From Stromatinia cepivora (lineage: Eukaryota > Ascomycota > Leotiomycetes > Helotiales > Sclerotiniaceae): 64,000 nucleotides of DNA. The notes under the pieces were generated by a model. That model saw only the letters and a program-made list of their open reading frames with translations. It was not told where the DNA came from and did not search any database. The stretch's first letter is position 1. Every line of letters starts with the position of its first letter. The stretch spans positions 1,549,001-1,613,000 of the forward strand of contig RCTD01000004.1 in assembly GCA_014898415.1 (NCBI GenBank), read 5' to 3'. This document shows, in pieces, positions 1-15,317 of the stretch. The translations under genes were made by a program, and so were the position numbers.

Positions 1-1784
1 AAGTGGCTCATAATCATGCGCAGTGGTAGGGCTTGCTAACTTAGATGCGGTCCACCTTTAGGAAAGTAATTGTTGTGAGGTGGAAGGAGAATAGGTGTTG
101 GAAATGCCACAAGGATACTGGTGATGGGGATTATGATATGGTCGAGCTCGCGGAGAGAGCATTGCCTTGGTCGCGCGATGCATTGTTTCATTGACAAGTA
201 TGACTGACGAGAGTGGTCAAGGCCTGAGTTTCAAATACAATGGAAGGTAAAGACAAGAATTTTATGATCAAGAGGTTCACTCGAACGGGGCGCAGGAAGT
301 CAATCAGATCTAAGATGAATCTGCTTTTGTTAGGTGTTGACTCCCCACGTGGTTGGTTTATTCGAACTTTCGTTTCATATTTAATCTAATTCCTTATGTT
401 CTATCTCCAGGCATTATCTATGCAACAAATTTTCCATAGGGTTTTTTCCCTCGTAATGCTGCGATCATATATCACGTGCGACGAGAACTTTTAGTATCTA
501 GAAAGCAGCGCAGATATTTCGATGACCCTAGTAAAAGCTTGACGAGCCAATCGCCGTGACGGTGCCAAGTAACCGCAACCTCCTTTATCCATGGCTGCCA
601 TACTGTACCACTTCATGCACGTTTGTCAAAACCAGAGAGTTGGTTGTAATTCCACTGTTGTATTACCAATTGAAGCTGTGGTATGGTTCAAAATCACTCA
701 ATTGAGTTTACAAAGCCTTATTCATCTCATGGTCCACCTTGGCTAAATAAGATATGAATATGAAGATGAAGATTTCCCCGCTTTACTTTGACAGCCACAC
801 CTGGCAATTGTCATTCGAAAATTGAGTTCATCACAAAGTTAACATGTCACATCGAAACATCGTTCTACCTAGAATGCAGCGGCCTCATTCTAAGTTAAGG
901 TTTTATATGGGGATTGATGCTTTTTCCCAAGCATTGAATTCACGACCATTGGGCAAGTTGTCTGAAAGCTGGGGAATGGTTTGGGGTGTAGGATGTGAAT
1001 TCCATCGTATCAATATCATCAAAAGATCTATATTGATGGAAAGAGGAAGAGCGTGGGAATTTATCGATATAATGGTTACTAGGTTGCGAGGAATAAATGA
1101 TGGTGATAATGGTGGTTGAAAACTCTTCAAAAGGGATTCGATAATTAGTATTATTGCAATATCCTCTTCAGAATATGATCGAAATCGACCTTTGTCTATT
1201 CCCTTTCAGCTTCCTCAAAAATAAGGTTAGCTTGATAAGAACATTATGATAAGGGAGAGGGGAATAAGATTATACACTCTTAATGTGTTTTATTATGCTT
1301 TTTCCAATCTGGTTTAAGTGGACTGGGCATCCGAGACTAACCAATATCACTCTTCGCATATCTCATGACCAACATTGCTAGCTTCGGGTGCTTCGTAAGA
1401 CTGCCGGATTCTTAGTACTTACAAAGTCTAGACTGCAAGCCAAGTTTTCGTCTTGGAGAACTTCTTCTCTTCTTCCTCTTGTCCAACTCGGTTTGATTAA
1501 AGTTAATCGTCGAGTTTTTACGATAGCTTCTCATGTCACACGAATATCATTCGGATGTCACTGAGATATGATCCCTCTCTTTTCAATTCTGAGACATTAT
1601 TCTTCATTGTTTGATTTCTTCAATGCACTTCCTGATGTTGAGGAATAAATGGTTTTTAAACATGTGTTTGCGTCATCTCTTGGCGTAGATTCTTATCCTC
1701 CTGCCAAGTGAGGCAGTGTGGTTGTCTTGGACTGCAACTTTATTTTGACATATAACTGCGCTTCGAAGCAGTATTGAATCTCTC
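1..1784. other. Intergenic, no gene seen
   Basis: No convincing gene in either strand. The longest open frames (about 90 codons near 844-1119) lack family resemblance and have no introns that would extend them. Base composition is that of ordinary fungal intergenic DNA, not of the RIP-affected AT blocks further right. Confidence 0.6.
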
Positions 1785-1909
1785 TACTCGTGCGGCCAGA
1801 AAGTATGCAACTCCGAAGCTAGGGGCACGTACCTCAAGATGGCAAACTACAAGAGGAATAACCTGGTTTCTCTGGCGCCGGAGTTGCATACTTTCTGGCA
1901 GCATGAGTA
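1785..1909. repeat. MITE-like element with 31-bp inverted ends
   Basis: Two 31-nt arms (1785-1815 and 1879-1909) are inverted copies of each other, differing at two positions. They centre on the shared string CCAGAAAGTATGCAACTCCG. The inner part and the right arm, read on the minus strand, resemble 22375-22446, so this is a dispersed repeat family and not a chance hairpin. No coding capacity. No target-site duplication could be read. A miniature inverted-repeat transposon is the best guess. Confidence 0.6.
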
Positions 1910-2397
1910 CTGAGGAAGCTAATGCTAACAGGTATAGTAGTAGTAGTAAATTCATGATCGGTTTGGTCTAGCTATAACAAAGGCTACACGGATCATACAA
2001 TATACCAATGGTATATATAATATAGGATTATATGGGAAAAAGAAAATTATTACAAACAAATAACCTATAACCCCCTGGAAGATTCCCGAATGTTTATGGT
2101 AAAGATTTGTAATATCAAGTATGTAGAATCTGTGATATTCACAAAATTGACGGCGATAAGTTAATATTGGTTTCCCTGCTTTAATTTGAATCGGATTAGT
2201 TAATGATTCCCTGTTTACCCTGTATGGTATCGGGGGTCATCCTGAATTTCGTTGATCTTCCCCTTGTTTATTTGTTGTTTTCGCGTTTGTTTGTTGTTGT
2301 TTGCCTTGTTAACAGTATATAAATCGTTATGTTTCCATCCTTAACTGTCTCATCATCTTTAGTACATCTAGTGAATCAATTACATATAAGTTCAAAG
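1910..2397. other. Intergenic and promoter region of the b561 gene
   Basis: Contains no gene. The distal half is AT-rich. The proximal part carries T-rich tracts and the TATA-like site described separately, then the 5' leader of the gene at 2398. Confidence 0.5.
2316..2323 (+). promoter_or_regulatory. TATA-like box upstream of heme/b561 gene
   Basis: TATATAAA lies 75 bp upstream of the chosen ATG at 2398, a usual fungal TATA-to-start distance. Seen by eye only; no transcript start is known. Confidence 0.4.
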
Positions 2398-3762
2398 ATG
2401 TTTCTTTCTCGTACGCTCCCCGCTCTTATTCTAGCTTGTAAGTGATTCTTTTCTCGCTTCTCCAAGCAACACTAATCAATCAGCATCTACAATATCCGCT
2501 CAACAAGTCTCCTACTGCGCGGGTGATGTATGCTTTGCCGTCAATGTACCAGCCTCGGCTGCTTCGAGTGGCTCAGGGGACATATATATCCAGATGAGTG
2601 GACCGGATACAATGTCTTGGATAGGCATTGGACAAGGTTCTGCTATGAGAGGTTCCAATATCTTCGTTATGTATGCTGATTCGACCGGGAAAAATGTTAC
2701 ACTCAGTCCTCGGCGAGGTGTTGGAACTGTACAACCAAACTTCGACGCATCTACTCAGGTTACTCTACTTGATGGTTCCGGAATAATAAATGGTCGAATG
2801 GTAGCTAATTTTAGATGTAAGTTCGTGACCACGAATATTAGTCATTCATTCTAACAATTCGACCAGGCTCGAATTGTAATAGCTGGAACGGCGGATCAAT
2901 GAGCTTTATCGATGCATCCTCTGAATGGATTTGGGGGCATAGGACCGGCGCTGCATTATTATCCGACAGTGTTAATACAAATATTGGGTTTCACGACCGA
3001 TATGGAGTCGCAACTTTGAACCTGCAGACGGCTGCGGGCGGAAAAAGCGCGAATCCATTTTTGACAGCTGAACCCGTTTCTACGCCTAACCAAACATCAT
3101 TTGGGTCTAGTGGAGCCTCCACCGGACTTTCCCATTATAAAAAAATGCTCATCGCACATGGCGTCTTGGGTTCCCTTGCCTTTGTAATTCTCTTCCCTTT
3201 AGGTGCGGTGGCGATTCGAATCTGCAATTTCCGCAATTTGCTATGGCTCCATGCCGGGTGGATGGTTGGCGCTTACATGATTGTACTTGCATCACTTGGA
3301 ATGGGTGTATGGTTGGCGAATAAACGTCAACTTCTAGGCTCAACCCACGCAATCATCGGTATTACTGTTGCCGGATGTTTGTTACTTCAACCCATCTCTG
3401 GATTGACGCACCACATGCTCTTTAAGCGTCACGGCGGTCCAAATATTGCAACTTATCCCCATGTATGGTGGGGCCGTGCGGTTATTACTCTTGGTATCAT
3501 CAATGGTGGTTTGGGTCTGAAGTTAGCGGGTAACAGTAAAAAGGGTGAGATCGCGTATGGAGTAATAGCTGGTTTTATGTGGGTTTTGTGGATGGCGGTC
3601 ATTCTTCTTGCAACAATGAAGAGCAGAAGTCGCCGTGACAATGGCATCGACGGACATGGAACCTTGGTGATAAGGGAGAAGTCCAGCACGGAAGGAACGT
3701 ACTTTCATGATAAAACGCCGCCCCCTCAGTCTACCAGCCTACCAATTTCTCATCATGCCTAG
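2398..3762 (+). CDS. CDH-type cytochrome domain + cytochrome b561 membrane protein
   Basis: Three exons, 2398-2437, 2484-2816 and 2867-3762 (422 aa), with introns of 46 and 50 nt. A hydrophobic N-terminus (about residues 1-19) is a likely signal peptide. Residues about 20-180 resemble the heme-b domain of cellobiose dehydrogenases and DOMON proteins (pattern YCAGDVCFAVNVP, then MSGPDTMSWIGIG). A Met in that stretch and His167 are candidate heme ligands. The rest has about five hydrophobic helices with the cytochrome b561 histidines (about His222, 253, 285, 323). The cytoplasmic tail is basic and Pro/Ser-rich. No GMC flavin domain follows, so it is not a full cellobiose dehydrogenase. By family knowledge it should move electrons across a membrane, probably in secretory or plasma membrane; the partner is unknown. 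The start is chosen because it gives the signal peptide and frames the first intron. Confidence 0.85.
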
Positions 3763-4886
3763 TTTTTTTGTTAGATTTGCCGACTTATTGCAAGTGGGCA
3801 GGGGCATGGCAGTAGGTTATATAGGTTATTTTCGGGAATAACCGGAAATAAGCTAGTGTATTATTGGAAGCTGAGACTAGTAGAGCTATATATAAAATCA
3901 AACATTTATATAATATAAAATTATTATTAATATATTGTTAATATATAAAAAAGATTCTTAATCTTATTCATTTTATAGGAATCTTAAAATCTTTATTTAT
4001 ACTCTTTCTAACCCTTTATAGATTTTATATTATATCTTTGATACTTAAATTTCGAATTTCGTTGAATTTCGTAGGGTTTTCGATTTATAATATAATTTTG
4101 TAATCAATTTTATTTAAAATAAAAAATCTTCATTTCGAATATTATAATAATTATATTATTATACTATCAAATTTTTATAATCATTAATCATTTGTATTGT
4201 ACTAACTCCAAAAGGAAATTTCAATTTTTTTAATAATAACTTTATATTATTTTTAATAAAGAAGAATGGAGAATTCTTTATTTATAATATAATTTTATTA
4301 TTTTTTAATAAAAAATATAAAGAAAATATAAAATTTCCTTTAAAATATTAAAATACTAAAATATCATTGTTTTATTATAAAGAGATATTTTTATTAAAAA
4401 TATTAATTATTTTTATTTAATTAATATTTTTAAATATTTAAAATGATATTTATTAAATACAACACCGATATATTAAAAGATAGGATCCATGATAGAATCT
4501 ATGGAAAATATTCAATGTGCTTGATGGATAATAACGATAATAACGGTGGATTTAAAAGGGGACTGTATTCGGAGTTATTTGAGCGAATGATTTACATTTT
4601 TAGTTTTTGGCACTCATTTTAGATAGAGTATGACTCAAATCAATTTAGCGTCTTGAACTACCACTCAGATTGACAATCCTGCCGTATATATACCTGTCCA
4701 AGACCAATTCCAAATTTCCATATTCTTCATCTGGCTGAGTGTTGGAGGATGATGAGGTCATGAGATTCGCCAAGGGCTGATTACATAATAGCACTGCATC
4801 TCTACTTTCAGCAGAGTTTCCAAACTCCTACAAGTATTTCTCCCTCACAAATTATAAACAACTTTGTTCGCATCACTAAGTTTACT
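3763..4886. repeat. AT-rich RIP-like block and flanking intergenic DNA
   Basis: About 3880-4490 is extremely AT-rich with no open frame and no recognisable protein, like the transposon remains further right. It ends abruptly at both sides. 4500-4886 returns to normal composition and is the likely promoter and leader of the thiamine gene. The element that once filled the block cannot be identified. Confidence 0.5.
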
Positions 4887-7177
4887 ATGGGAATAGGACG
4901 TGTCCTCGTCATCGCCGGTTCTGATAGTTCCGGTGGAGCGTTAGTATTTCGCAATCCTCTTCTTCCGCACGTTTACCCCGCCACAGACTGACGGTTATCT
5001 TCTCAGCGGACTTGAGGCCGACCAAAAAGTAATCGCGGCACATGGGTGCTATGCTATGACTGCTACGACAGCCTTGACAGTTCAAAATACTCAAGGTCTT
5101 GAGGATATCCATTATGTTCCAGCAGAGTTCGTCGGAAAGTTGATTGATGTGACGATTGGGGATGTGGGGGTTGATGTAGTGAAGACTGGTAAATTAATCT
5201 ATTTTTACATCTCACCTAGAAGAAGCGATGACTATGATCATAAGTATTCTAGAGACTGACGATATGTTCAAGGTATGTTAGCTTCCGCAGAAACAGTAGA
5301 AGTGGTGGCGAAAGCATTAAAAAGACATCACGTGAAGTCTTTGATTGTTGATCCTGTGCGTAATTTTCCCAAAAATATATGCAATTTATCTGACATCCGA
5401 AAGGTGATGGTCTCTACAAGTGGAGCGCAGCTTCTTCCTTCTATAGCAATTCGCCATCTACGAGAATTGCTGTTGCCCTATACCACTGTACTCACACCCA
5501 ATGTGCCTGAAGCGAAACTACTTCTTTCCGATGCTGGCAAGTTTGTTGAAGAACCGAAGGATTTGGAAGACCTAAAAAACATAGCGAAGGAGGTACAATC
5601 CTTAGGGCCGAGATATGTATTGGTGAAAGGAGGCCATCTGCCTCTACGGAAAGATGGGACAATGGCGACGAAGGAAGAGGAAAAGGAACTCATGGTTGAT
5701 ATTTTGTACGGAGAAGGAGTCATCACAGAAATCCGCACTAATTATCAGAACTCGCGAAACACCCATGGAACGGGATGCTCGATGGCATGTGAGTTTGTCT
5801 ATGTGTCACCTGGTGAAGCAGAAGCTAAGTAGGAGTAGCCGCTATTGCTTCCAACATTGCAAATGGGATACCCCTGGTACAGGCCGTGAGGAGTGCTTGT
5901 TGGTATGTCGAGGCAGGAATACGAACAGCGCCAGACTTGGGGAAGGGTAATGGCCCGATCAATCATTTCCATTCAACTTATACTTTACCTTTTGCACCGT
6001 AAGTTTTTTTTTTTTTTAGCGATATCAAGCTCCTGAACTGATATTCGCAGGGGTCACTTCATAGAATATCTTCTGGAAAGACCGGATGTCAAAAGAGCTT
6101 GGCGTGACCATACTGAGCATGCGTTCGTTGCTGGAATTGGAGATGGGACCTTACCAATGGAGTCATTCAAGTACTATCTCATTCAAGATTATCTTTATCT
6201 TGTTCGTAGGAGCTTTCGAACTTTTATAGATTTGGTCTAACATTCGATAGGTGCAATTTGCCAGAGCTACTGCTCTAGCTTCGTATAAAGCCAAAACTAT
6301 GGAAGGCATTGCTGCAGTATGATATAGACCCTTGCTGGATACGTTGTGTGCTGATTCTTGGTAAAGTCTGCAGGTATCGTACTTCACATTCACCGCGAGA
6401 TGGCGTTGCATATCAATTATTGTGAGGGTTTCGGCATGACGAAAGCAGAGATAGAAGCCTGCGAAGAGAGTCAAGGTAAGCTTCTTAGCATCGACTAATT
6501 GAGTTGGTTTTGACAGCATCGAAATAGCATGCACAGCATACACTAGGTACATGGATCTTTCCCCTTGGATATCAATATAATACTGAGAATGATAGGTACG
6601 TCCTCGATATCGGACAATCTGAAGACTGGTTGGCTCTTCAGATATCCATGGCGCCTTGCCTTATCGGCTACGGAGAGATAGCAAAACGACTTCATGCAGA
6701 CCCGAAGACAAAGCGAGAAGGGAATACTTATTGGAAATGGATAGAAAATTATGTTGCAGATGATTATACGGAAGCAGTGAAGGTCGGATCAGGTAATTAA
6801 CACAATCACCCTATAGCTCATGGGATTGGACAGAACTGACGATTTGGGCAGCTTTGCTTGAGAAACATGCTGTCTTGCAGTCACCCAATAGGATAGAGGA
6901 ATTGGTCAAGATATTTATTCATGCAACAAAAGTACGTAGGTTTCTCTCTCTGGCTATAATTTTGTAAACATCGATCCGAAAACTCCGCACTTCCACAACT
7001 TTCCTTGCGTCTATTTTCGTCGAATGTGTTGTATCAAACATAGACATTGGGGGGGGATACGGGATAAAGAGACCTCTATTAGAAACGAGACATAACTTTC
7101 GAAACATTTGCTAATAATTACCTTACAAGATGGAGACAGGATTTTGGGACATGGGTGGCGGTGGAGGAAGAGTATAG
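4887..7177 (+). CDS. THI20: Bifunctional HMP(-P) kinase / TenA-type thiaminase II (Thi20-like)
   Basis: Twelve exons: 4887-4939, 5007-5188, 5273-5355, 5404-5788, 5839-5998, 6051-6201, 6251-6316, 6367-6475, 6528-6546, 6596-6792, 6852-6931, 7130-7177. They join in frame to 510 aa, close to the yeast protein. The N-terminal ribokinase-fold kinase shows VLVIAGSDSSGGAGLEADQK at the start, TPNVPEAKLLL in the middle and the anion-hole motif NTHGTGCSMASAIAS, which phosphorylate hydroxymethylpyrimidine and its phosphate. The C-terminal half is a TenA domain (FVAGIGDGTLPMESFKYYL, then INYCEGFGMTKAEIE, then LDIGQSEDWLALQ), ending GFWDMG. The enzyme supplies HMP-PP for thiamine and salvages degraded thiamine; cytosolic by homology. 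Exon 9 is only 19 nt. Intron 3 (48 nt) is open in frame, so its retention would add 16 residues. Confidence 0.92.
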
Positions 7178-7700
7178 ATTTTTCGAGGTACAGTACCGGA
7201 CCACAATAATAGCAAGTAGTAAATTCAAAAAGTTTTCAAACGTGGATCTACCTAGCTGGAGGTGGAAAATGGATAGAGGAAGAAAAATTGCATTCAGAGA
7301 TTTACAGCATTTTTGAAACAATTATATTGTTTTAATTGGCTCAAGAAAAAGAAAAAAATTGGTTGGGCTGGAAAAGTTCTCCAAGATCTTTTTCAGGGTC
7401 CAAAAACAAAAAAAATCGAACGACGCTAGATCTCTATTGGTATTAGCCACACGTATCTATTACTAACCTAAAATAGATTTAGCGCGATTTCCTTTCTACC
7501 TTTTTTTTACTCAAACCTCTTCTTTCTCATTTTCTATTATTTTTGACATCTTCTCATCAACAACAATAATTTCATCTGCCAGACTTCTTCTCATCAACTC
7601 AAGAAGTCGTTTTTGCAGCAATAATCAAAGCAACTTTCAAATCACAATCATAAACTCAAACTCTCTTTCCATTTCTCATTCTCAAAAACCCATCGCAAAT
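7178..7700. promoter_or_regulatory. Promoter and CT-rich 5' leader of the DBP2-like gene
   Basis: No gene. About 7490-7700 is strongly pyrimidine-rich, followed by CAA-rich leader sequence ending CGCAAAT just before the ATG, a composition typical of highly expressed fungal genes. No TATA box is obvious. Confidence 0.4.
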
Positions 7701-10351
<2,651 letters not shown>

Positions 10352-13300
10352 GATGTCCAATCCCGTTCGATTGAAACGGAGACATGTCAATTACGAGCCT
10401 CGGTAACCGACATCACTGACTACGACGAAAACACGTACATTCATCCCATGGCCGTTTTGGCGTTTGGTTGTCTTTTTAAAAGGGTAGGGAGGGGTAGAAT
10501 TGCTTTTTATGATTTCTGCGTACCCTTTCAAAAAAACTCTTTTGTAATCTGATTTCTCTTTTCCTTTTTATCTTATCAAAAATTGGGTGGCATTACCATG
10601 AATTAGACTGAGGAATGAAGTTGGGCGGATAGTATTATAGATTGCTTCACATTCCCGGGTTCATCTATTGAAAGATGAAGGTCAGGATTTGTATGTGCTT
10701 TTATCTTGCGTTTCTTTTTCATCAATAGATTGCTCTCTGTAGCTAGTTTTTAACTAGGCACATCTCGTATTAGATGAGAAATAGTCTTGAAAATATGAGA
10801 TCGCTTTCTACTGAATCATTGACTTTTTATAATGCTTTTGTGTGTGATAAGTTTCTGTAGTGAGTGCATTGTGTTTTTGTAATATAGGGAAATCTGGTGA
10901 AATAAATAGATGTTCGTGTGAAAGTATTTGTGAATGTACGCACGTCACAATATCAACAAGAGAGCAAGCAAGAAGATACTAAACTTTTGTTGGTGATTTG
11001 AAGCTAGAGAAGAGAGGATAAGGGTGTCAGAGGTAAGACAATGGAGATCATTCTGAAGGTTTGGGGAACCGCTAGATCAGCTGCGTTGATATAGGCTCGG
11101 GTCCCTGGTAAGATCTTACATTGAGAAGTTCATGGATGGATAATAAGACATGCAAGGGGAGTCGGTGCTGATATATTTGGGTGAATCAGGATGATTGGGA
11201 GTGCAGACTTAGATTAGGCAAATATGAGATTTAGGGAGTAGATGGCTATAGAGGTTGGATACTCCGGTAAGTTTTCGCTTGATTGTGGATATTGATAAAA
11301 AGGACCACATTGAAGTTCTACGGAGTATATCAATTGATATTAATTGCTTGCAAGCAATTAATTACTTTCTTCCGATCTGATAGTTTCGGTGAATTTGAAT
11401 GTCTGAAAAGGCGGTTAGAAATCCATAGGTATGAGAGAAAGAAAACCATTGAAACTAGGTACACATTCATCTAGGACGCAATTAACATTCGAGCTTGGTT
11501 TAGCTTTTGATCTTTGTCACTACTCTAACTCTAACCTCATGCTTTTATCTGAATGAGTGGGTCCAAGAAGTGGAAGCAGAGATGCGGATATGAGAGTTGG
11601 AAATCCTCGCCCTGCTATTGGAACGTCACTGGACAGGCAAAAAACGAGTATGGTACCGGTACTCGTCCTACCAGAGCTAAGACACTATAGGATCTTCCTG
11701 TTATCTACCATTCATTGTGTAGTCTGTGTTTAGAGTTTCGGACTTCTACTGTGAATATTTTCTGGCCGCAGAGTGTCTCTTCATAGCAAATATTCGACAT
11801 AGGAATCTGTCAGTCGAAGAGTTCAAAGCGCCAAAAGATTCTATCCATCAGCACTATCCGGGTTTTGGTAAGTACCGAGTTTCGGATCATTCTGCATTAC
11901 AATATGTAACCATCAAGCAAATCAAGTCCACTCGCATCCCGGTAATCCTCGGGACCGAATATAGTCTTTGAGGCATTATTTGTGTTCAGCTCCTTCGTAC
12001 TCGTTTTCAATATCGAATTTAGAAAGATTCAACAACGCCGTCGTGATAAGCGACCAATCATTTCGCATCTGACGGCCCGCCTCGCGAGATGAACCTTCGG
12101 GACCGAAGATATGTCGATGTGCAACGAATCTTTTGAAAGAAATATCTATTGGCTGAGATTGGTGGCACACTCATAGCTGTGCGAAGTGTATATGGTTCCG
12201 GATGTCTCGTCCGAGCTGATGGTCAGATGGTAATATGTGGAGCTTGCTGCCATTGCAGAAGTTAGAGGGGAATGCTTGTCGCCAGTGCTGACAGCATCTA
12301 GATGCAGCCATCATAGTTGATGCTGATTTTACCTCGTAACAAGAGAATATTCCAACTTACTGGCCTTGATTTTTTCCTTGTGATCCCTCAGGTTACATCA
12401 CCAAACACCGCTCTCCGCCCTTGATACACCTTCACCCCCAAAAGATATGACTGGTCCCACCCATTCGTCTACCACATCCAACCGCGACATTCTCGATACC
12501 AAAACAACGTCATTCTATAATCTTACCATCATATTCTTCCGATCTATCACCATTCCCCCCTTTCCCTTCCCTGCGGATGGTGCGGGGGAGCACATGCTCA
12601 AAAGAAGCAAAAACATAACAACAGTGGGATTCGCTGGTGGTTCCCGCCCAACTACCGATCAATCGATTTGAAGCTTGTGTATGGCAGAATGGAGGGGGTT
12701 CCCGACCTTCCTTTTTTCTCCTATGTATCAATCTAGAATCCAGAAGCTGGGTCACGGTCAATGCTAGACTCGACTTCTATGATGAGCCATTCCAGCAGAT
12801 ATTGATAAGCGTATTCAATAAGACATAACACCTTCCATAGTGCCTTCGATGCATTAGCATGCTCAAGCAGCTCCTTATATCTTTACTGAGGCCAAGCCTT
12901 CCGATGACGGTGCAGGTGTAGCGAGGCGACAGGCTTGTTACAATGGTGCCCTAGGTGCTCGCCGAATGCATAAGTTACAATCTTACGGTCAAGATAAGCC
13001 GGGTTTTGAAAATAATGCCTATAAAAAAACGGAATATCTATCATGATAGTACCTTGAAAACTTTATACTATTCATGTCACCCTATTGCTCTCAAGTGGCT
13101 TGTTGGATTTCCATGTTAAATCCTGGGTCTTGGGTAGTGGCCCTGATGACTGTCGACAGGGCCTTAGGGCGTTGTGCAATGCAAAAAATCGGGCCAAATG
13201 GCGGAATGTACTCATATCACCGGTAAATGAAAGAGCAGAGACAAAACTGCAGAGTTGCTTCCCTATCAAATAACTAGGTGGGTCAGTACTCTCAATGACA

Positions 13301-13446
13301 CCCGGAACGACAAACTCGACTAAACCCGTTCCTCCGATTGCTTTCGCAAAAAGACACCTCAGTGTGAAATTTGGCTAAAAGTGTTCGTCATTCTGCACAT
13401 TCTGCTTATTCTACTTTTTCTGATCATCCTCGGTATTGTTGCCATT
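10352..13446. other. 3.1-kb intergenic stretch, no gene supported
   Basis: 10352-10900 is the likely 3' UTR and downstream region of the helicase gene (T-rich, several AATAAA-like strings). The rest has only short frames (60-85 codons) on both strands with no resemblance, no consistent introns and no domain motif. Composition is not RIP-like. A non-coding RNA cannot be ruled out. Confidence 0.5.
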
Positions 13447-14699
13447 CTACTTTTCCACTGTATGAGGGACTATTCGGAGTATAAAGTCAGTAGCGCACTA
13501 GGTTGGCAGAGACATAGTATAGGAAATTTAAACGTACCCATATCCCCAATTTCCTGCCACCTCTCAAGGATTTGCTCGTTGTCTAAAGTAGCTATAATTT
13601 GAGCAGCAGTATCCTTTTCTTCGGTAATAAGATCCTGCATTGCAATTAAATCATGGTTTATGGCATCCCATAGCCCTAAGGACTAGTAAGCACTCTAAGT
13701 CAACGGTGGAATGTTCTGGACGGCTTACCGATTTCTTTTTGCATCTCAGTGATTGCGGTCCCTATTGGACCAAGCGCCCACAGAGTTATTTCCATGGCTT
13801 GAGCAGACGTTGCCTTGAGGGACATTAGCTGATCATGATCAATCCTAAATGGGTTCTCTTACTTCATAGCCTATCTGCTCCAAGGCCCATACTTCCGGTA
13901 TGTCCGGCCTGTCAGCTGAATTCATAAGGCGAACTAGATCTTTGAGATTCTGATCTATATGCGATTCGCAATCGCGAAGTACTGGTTGAATCTCTAAGAA
14001 GGAGTTGACGACATCAGAAGCGGCCTCTTTCATTTGTCCACTTAGATCAGTACGAGTTGCGACGATAGCGGAAAGTTTTTCACAATCTTCGTCGATCGAT
14101 GAATTCTCCAAGATTTCTGTTCGGATTTTACCTAGAATGTCCAGAACCTGGGCTTTAGGAAGCAGAAAGAGCTTTCAGCATTGTCCAAACTTTGGTTACT
14201 ATGTATCCTTATAATGGTCGAGCATACGTACCATAGTGGTTGTGTGCCTCAGTCGCATAGGAATAGAAGAGTTCTCCTAGTTTGTCATATGACGGGAAAA
14301 CGTTGTCCTTTGTATGAATAATCAGTCGATAGAACATCGACTTGCGTGGTGAGAATTACCGTAATCTTCTTCCCCATGTCCACTGCCTAAATAAAGCATG
14401 AGATTAGTTGAGAGTACGACGAATCTTTGAACATTCTTTGATTTTACCCTGCCAAAATTCTCAAAAAGCTTTGCAGCAGGTTCCGGGGGGTGGCAAACTA
14501 GAGGGTCGTCGGAGGGGAAAAGGTAACGTGCATTCCCTTGCACAACATAAGTGACAAAATCTGGGGGAAGCCATTGAGCGAGCTTTATCAATCCTTGTAT
14601 ATCGTCGTCGTCAATTGTCTCGATCCAACTCTTTCCTGCGTCTTTGAGACCTGTGGGCTGTAAAGTAATTTGACTCATATTCGGGGTTGAAGATTCCAA
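13447..14699 (-). CDS. Unrecognised alpha-helical protein, seven exons
   Basis: On the minus strand exons 14699-14448, 14386-14360, 14307-14232, 14152-13863, 13813-13729, 13675-13538 and 13469-13447 join in frame to 296 aa; introns are 49-79 nt with GTAAAA, GTAATT, GTACGT, GTAAGA, GTAAGC and GTACGT donors. No signal peptide or membrane segment at the N-terminus. Residues about 85-240 are rich in Leu, Ile, Glu, Asp and Lys in long helical stretches with a coiled-coil feel. One short hydrophobic stretch lies around residues 215-235 (ITLWALGPIGTAI). I do not recognise the family. A long helical protein with one hydrophobic hairpin loosely recalls alpha-helical pore-forming proteins, but nothing here proves that. 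The in-frame joining of seven exons argues that the gene is real. Confidence 0.7.
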
Positions 14700-15317
14700 A
14701 GTCGAGATGGCAGAGAAGTTGTTTTGTTCAGAAAATGAAGGAAGCGTGGCAATCTTGCATCAGACCAGTGGTTGTGGGTGGATTCTTATCGTACTGGACT
14801 GTGTTACAAATCATCAGCTGCCTTTCGTTGCGACACATTGTGACACTACAGAACACGGGTTAGTTAGACCCATAGACCGTGGCTTGTGGCTTCTCAATTT
14901 CCCCGCCGCCAAGATGACTTCCGTGTGGTGGATCAAGGGTTCAAGGCTCCATATAGTATACCATGTCACAAATTTCCGGCACACAAAATCGTTAAATCAG
15001 GAATTAGGCTTGATGACTGTGCATACACTCGATAAATCTTTGAACCCAGTCAGTGATCATGGAGCTATTAAGCTCGAGCTTGGCCTGTAACATGATTAAA
15101 ACGGGATATACTTTTTGGGTATATTATATCCATGCTGGCTTTTCAAACAGCACAAACCAAAAAACTTATAGATATTAAAGTCTCTTAGAACAAACACTCC
15201 CTGTAACTGGAATTTATGAGTTTTTCCTAGCTATCAAAATCTGAGCCTTCCTCCATGTCCGAAGACACGCTCTTGTCCGAGGTACTCCTTCTTAGTACAT
15301 GGTATCAAGTACTTTAA
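14700..15317. other. Intergenic between two minus-strand genes
   Basis: Holds the promoter of the helical-protein gene and the 3' side of the GC-rich gene. A 127-codon frame (14707-15090, plus) shows no family resemblance and starts eight bases from the divergent ATG, so it is taken as chance. Confidence 0.5.

Noticed and set aside
844..1119. 91-codon open frame on plus
   Set aside because: No family resemblance, a similar frame on the opposite strand, no introns that extend it; taken as chance.
6163..6552. 129-codon minus-strand frame
   Set aside because: Lies antisense across exons 6-9 and the introns of the Thi20-like gene.
14707..15090. 127-codon plus-strand frame
   Set aside because: Starts eight bases from a divergent gene's ATG, overlaps its promoter and has no recognisable motif.
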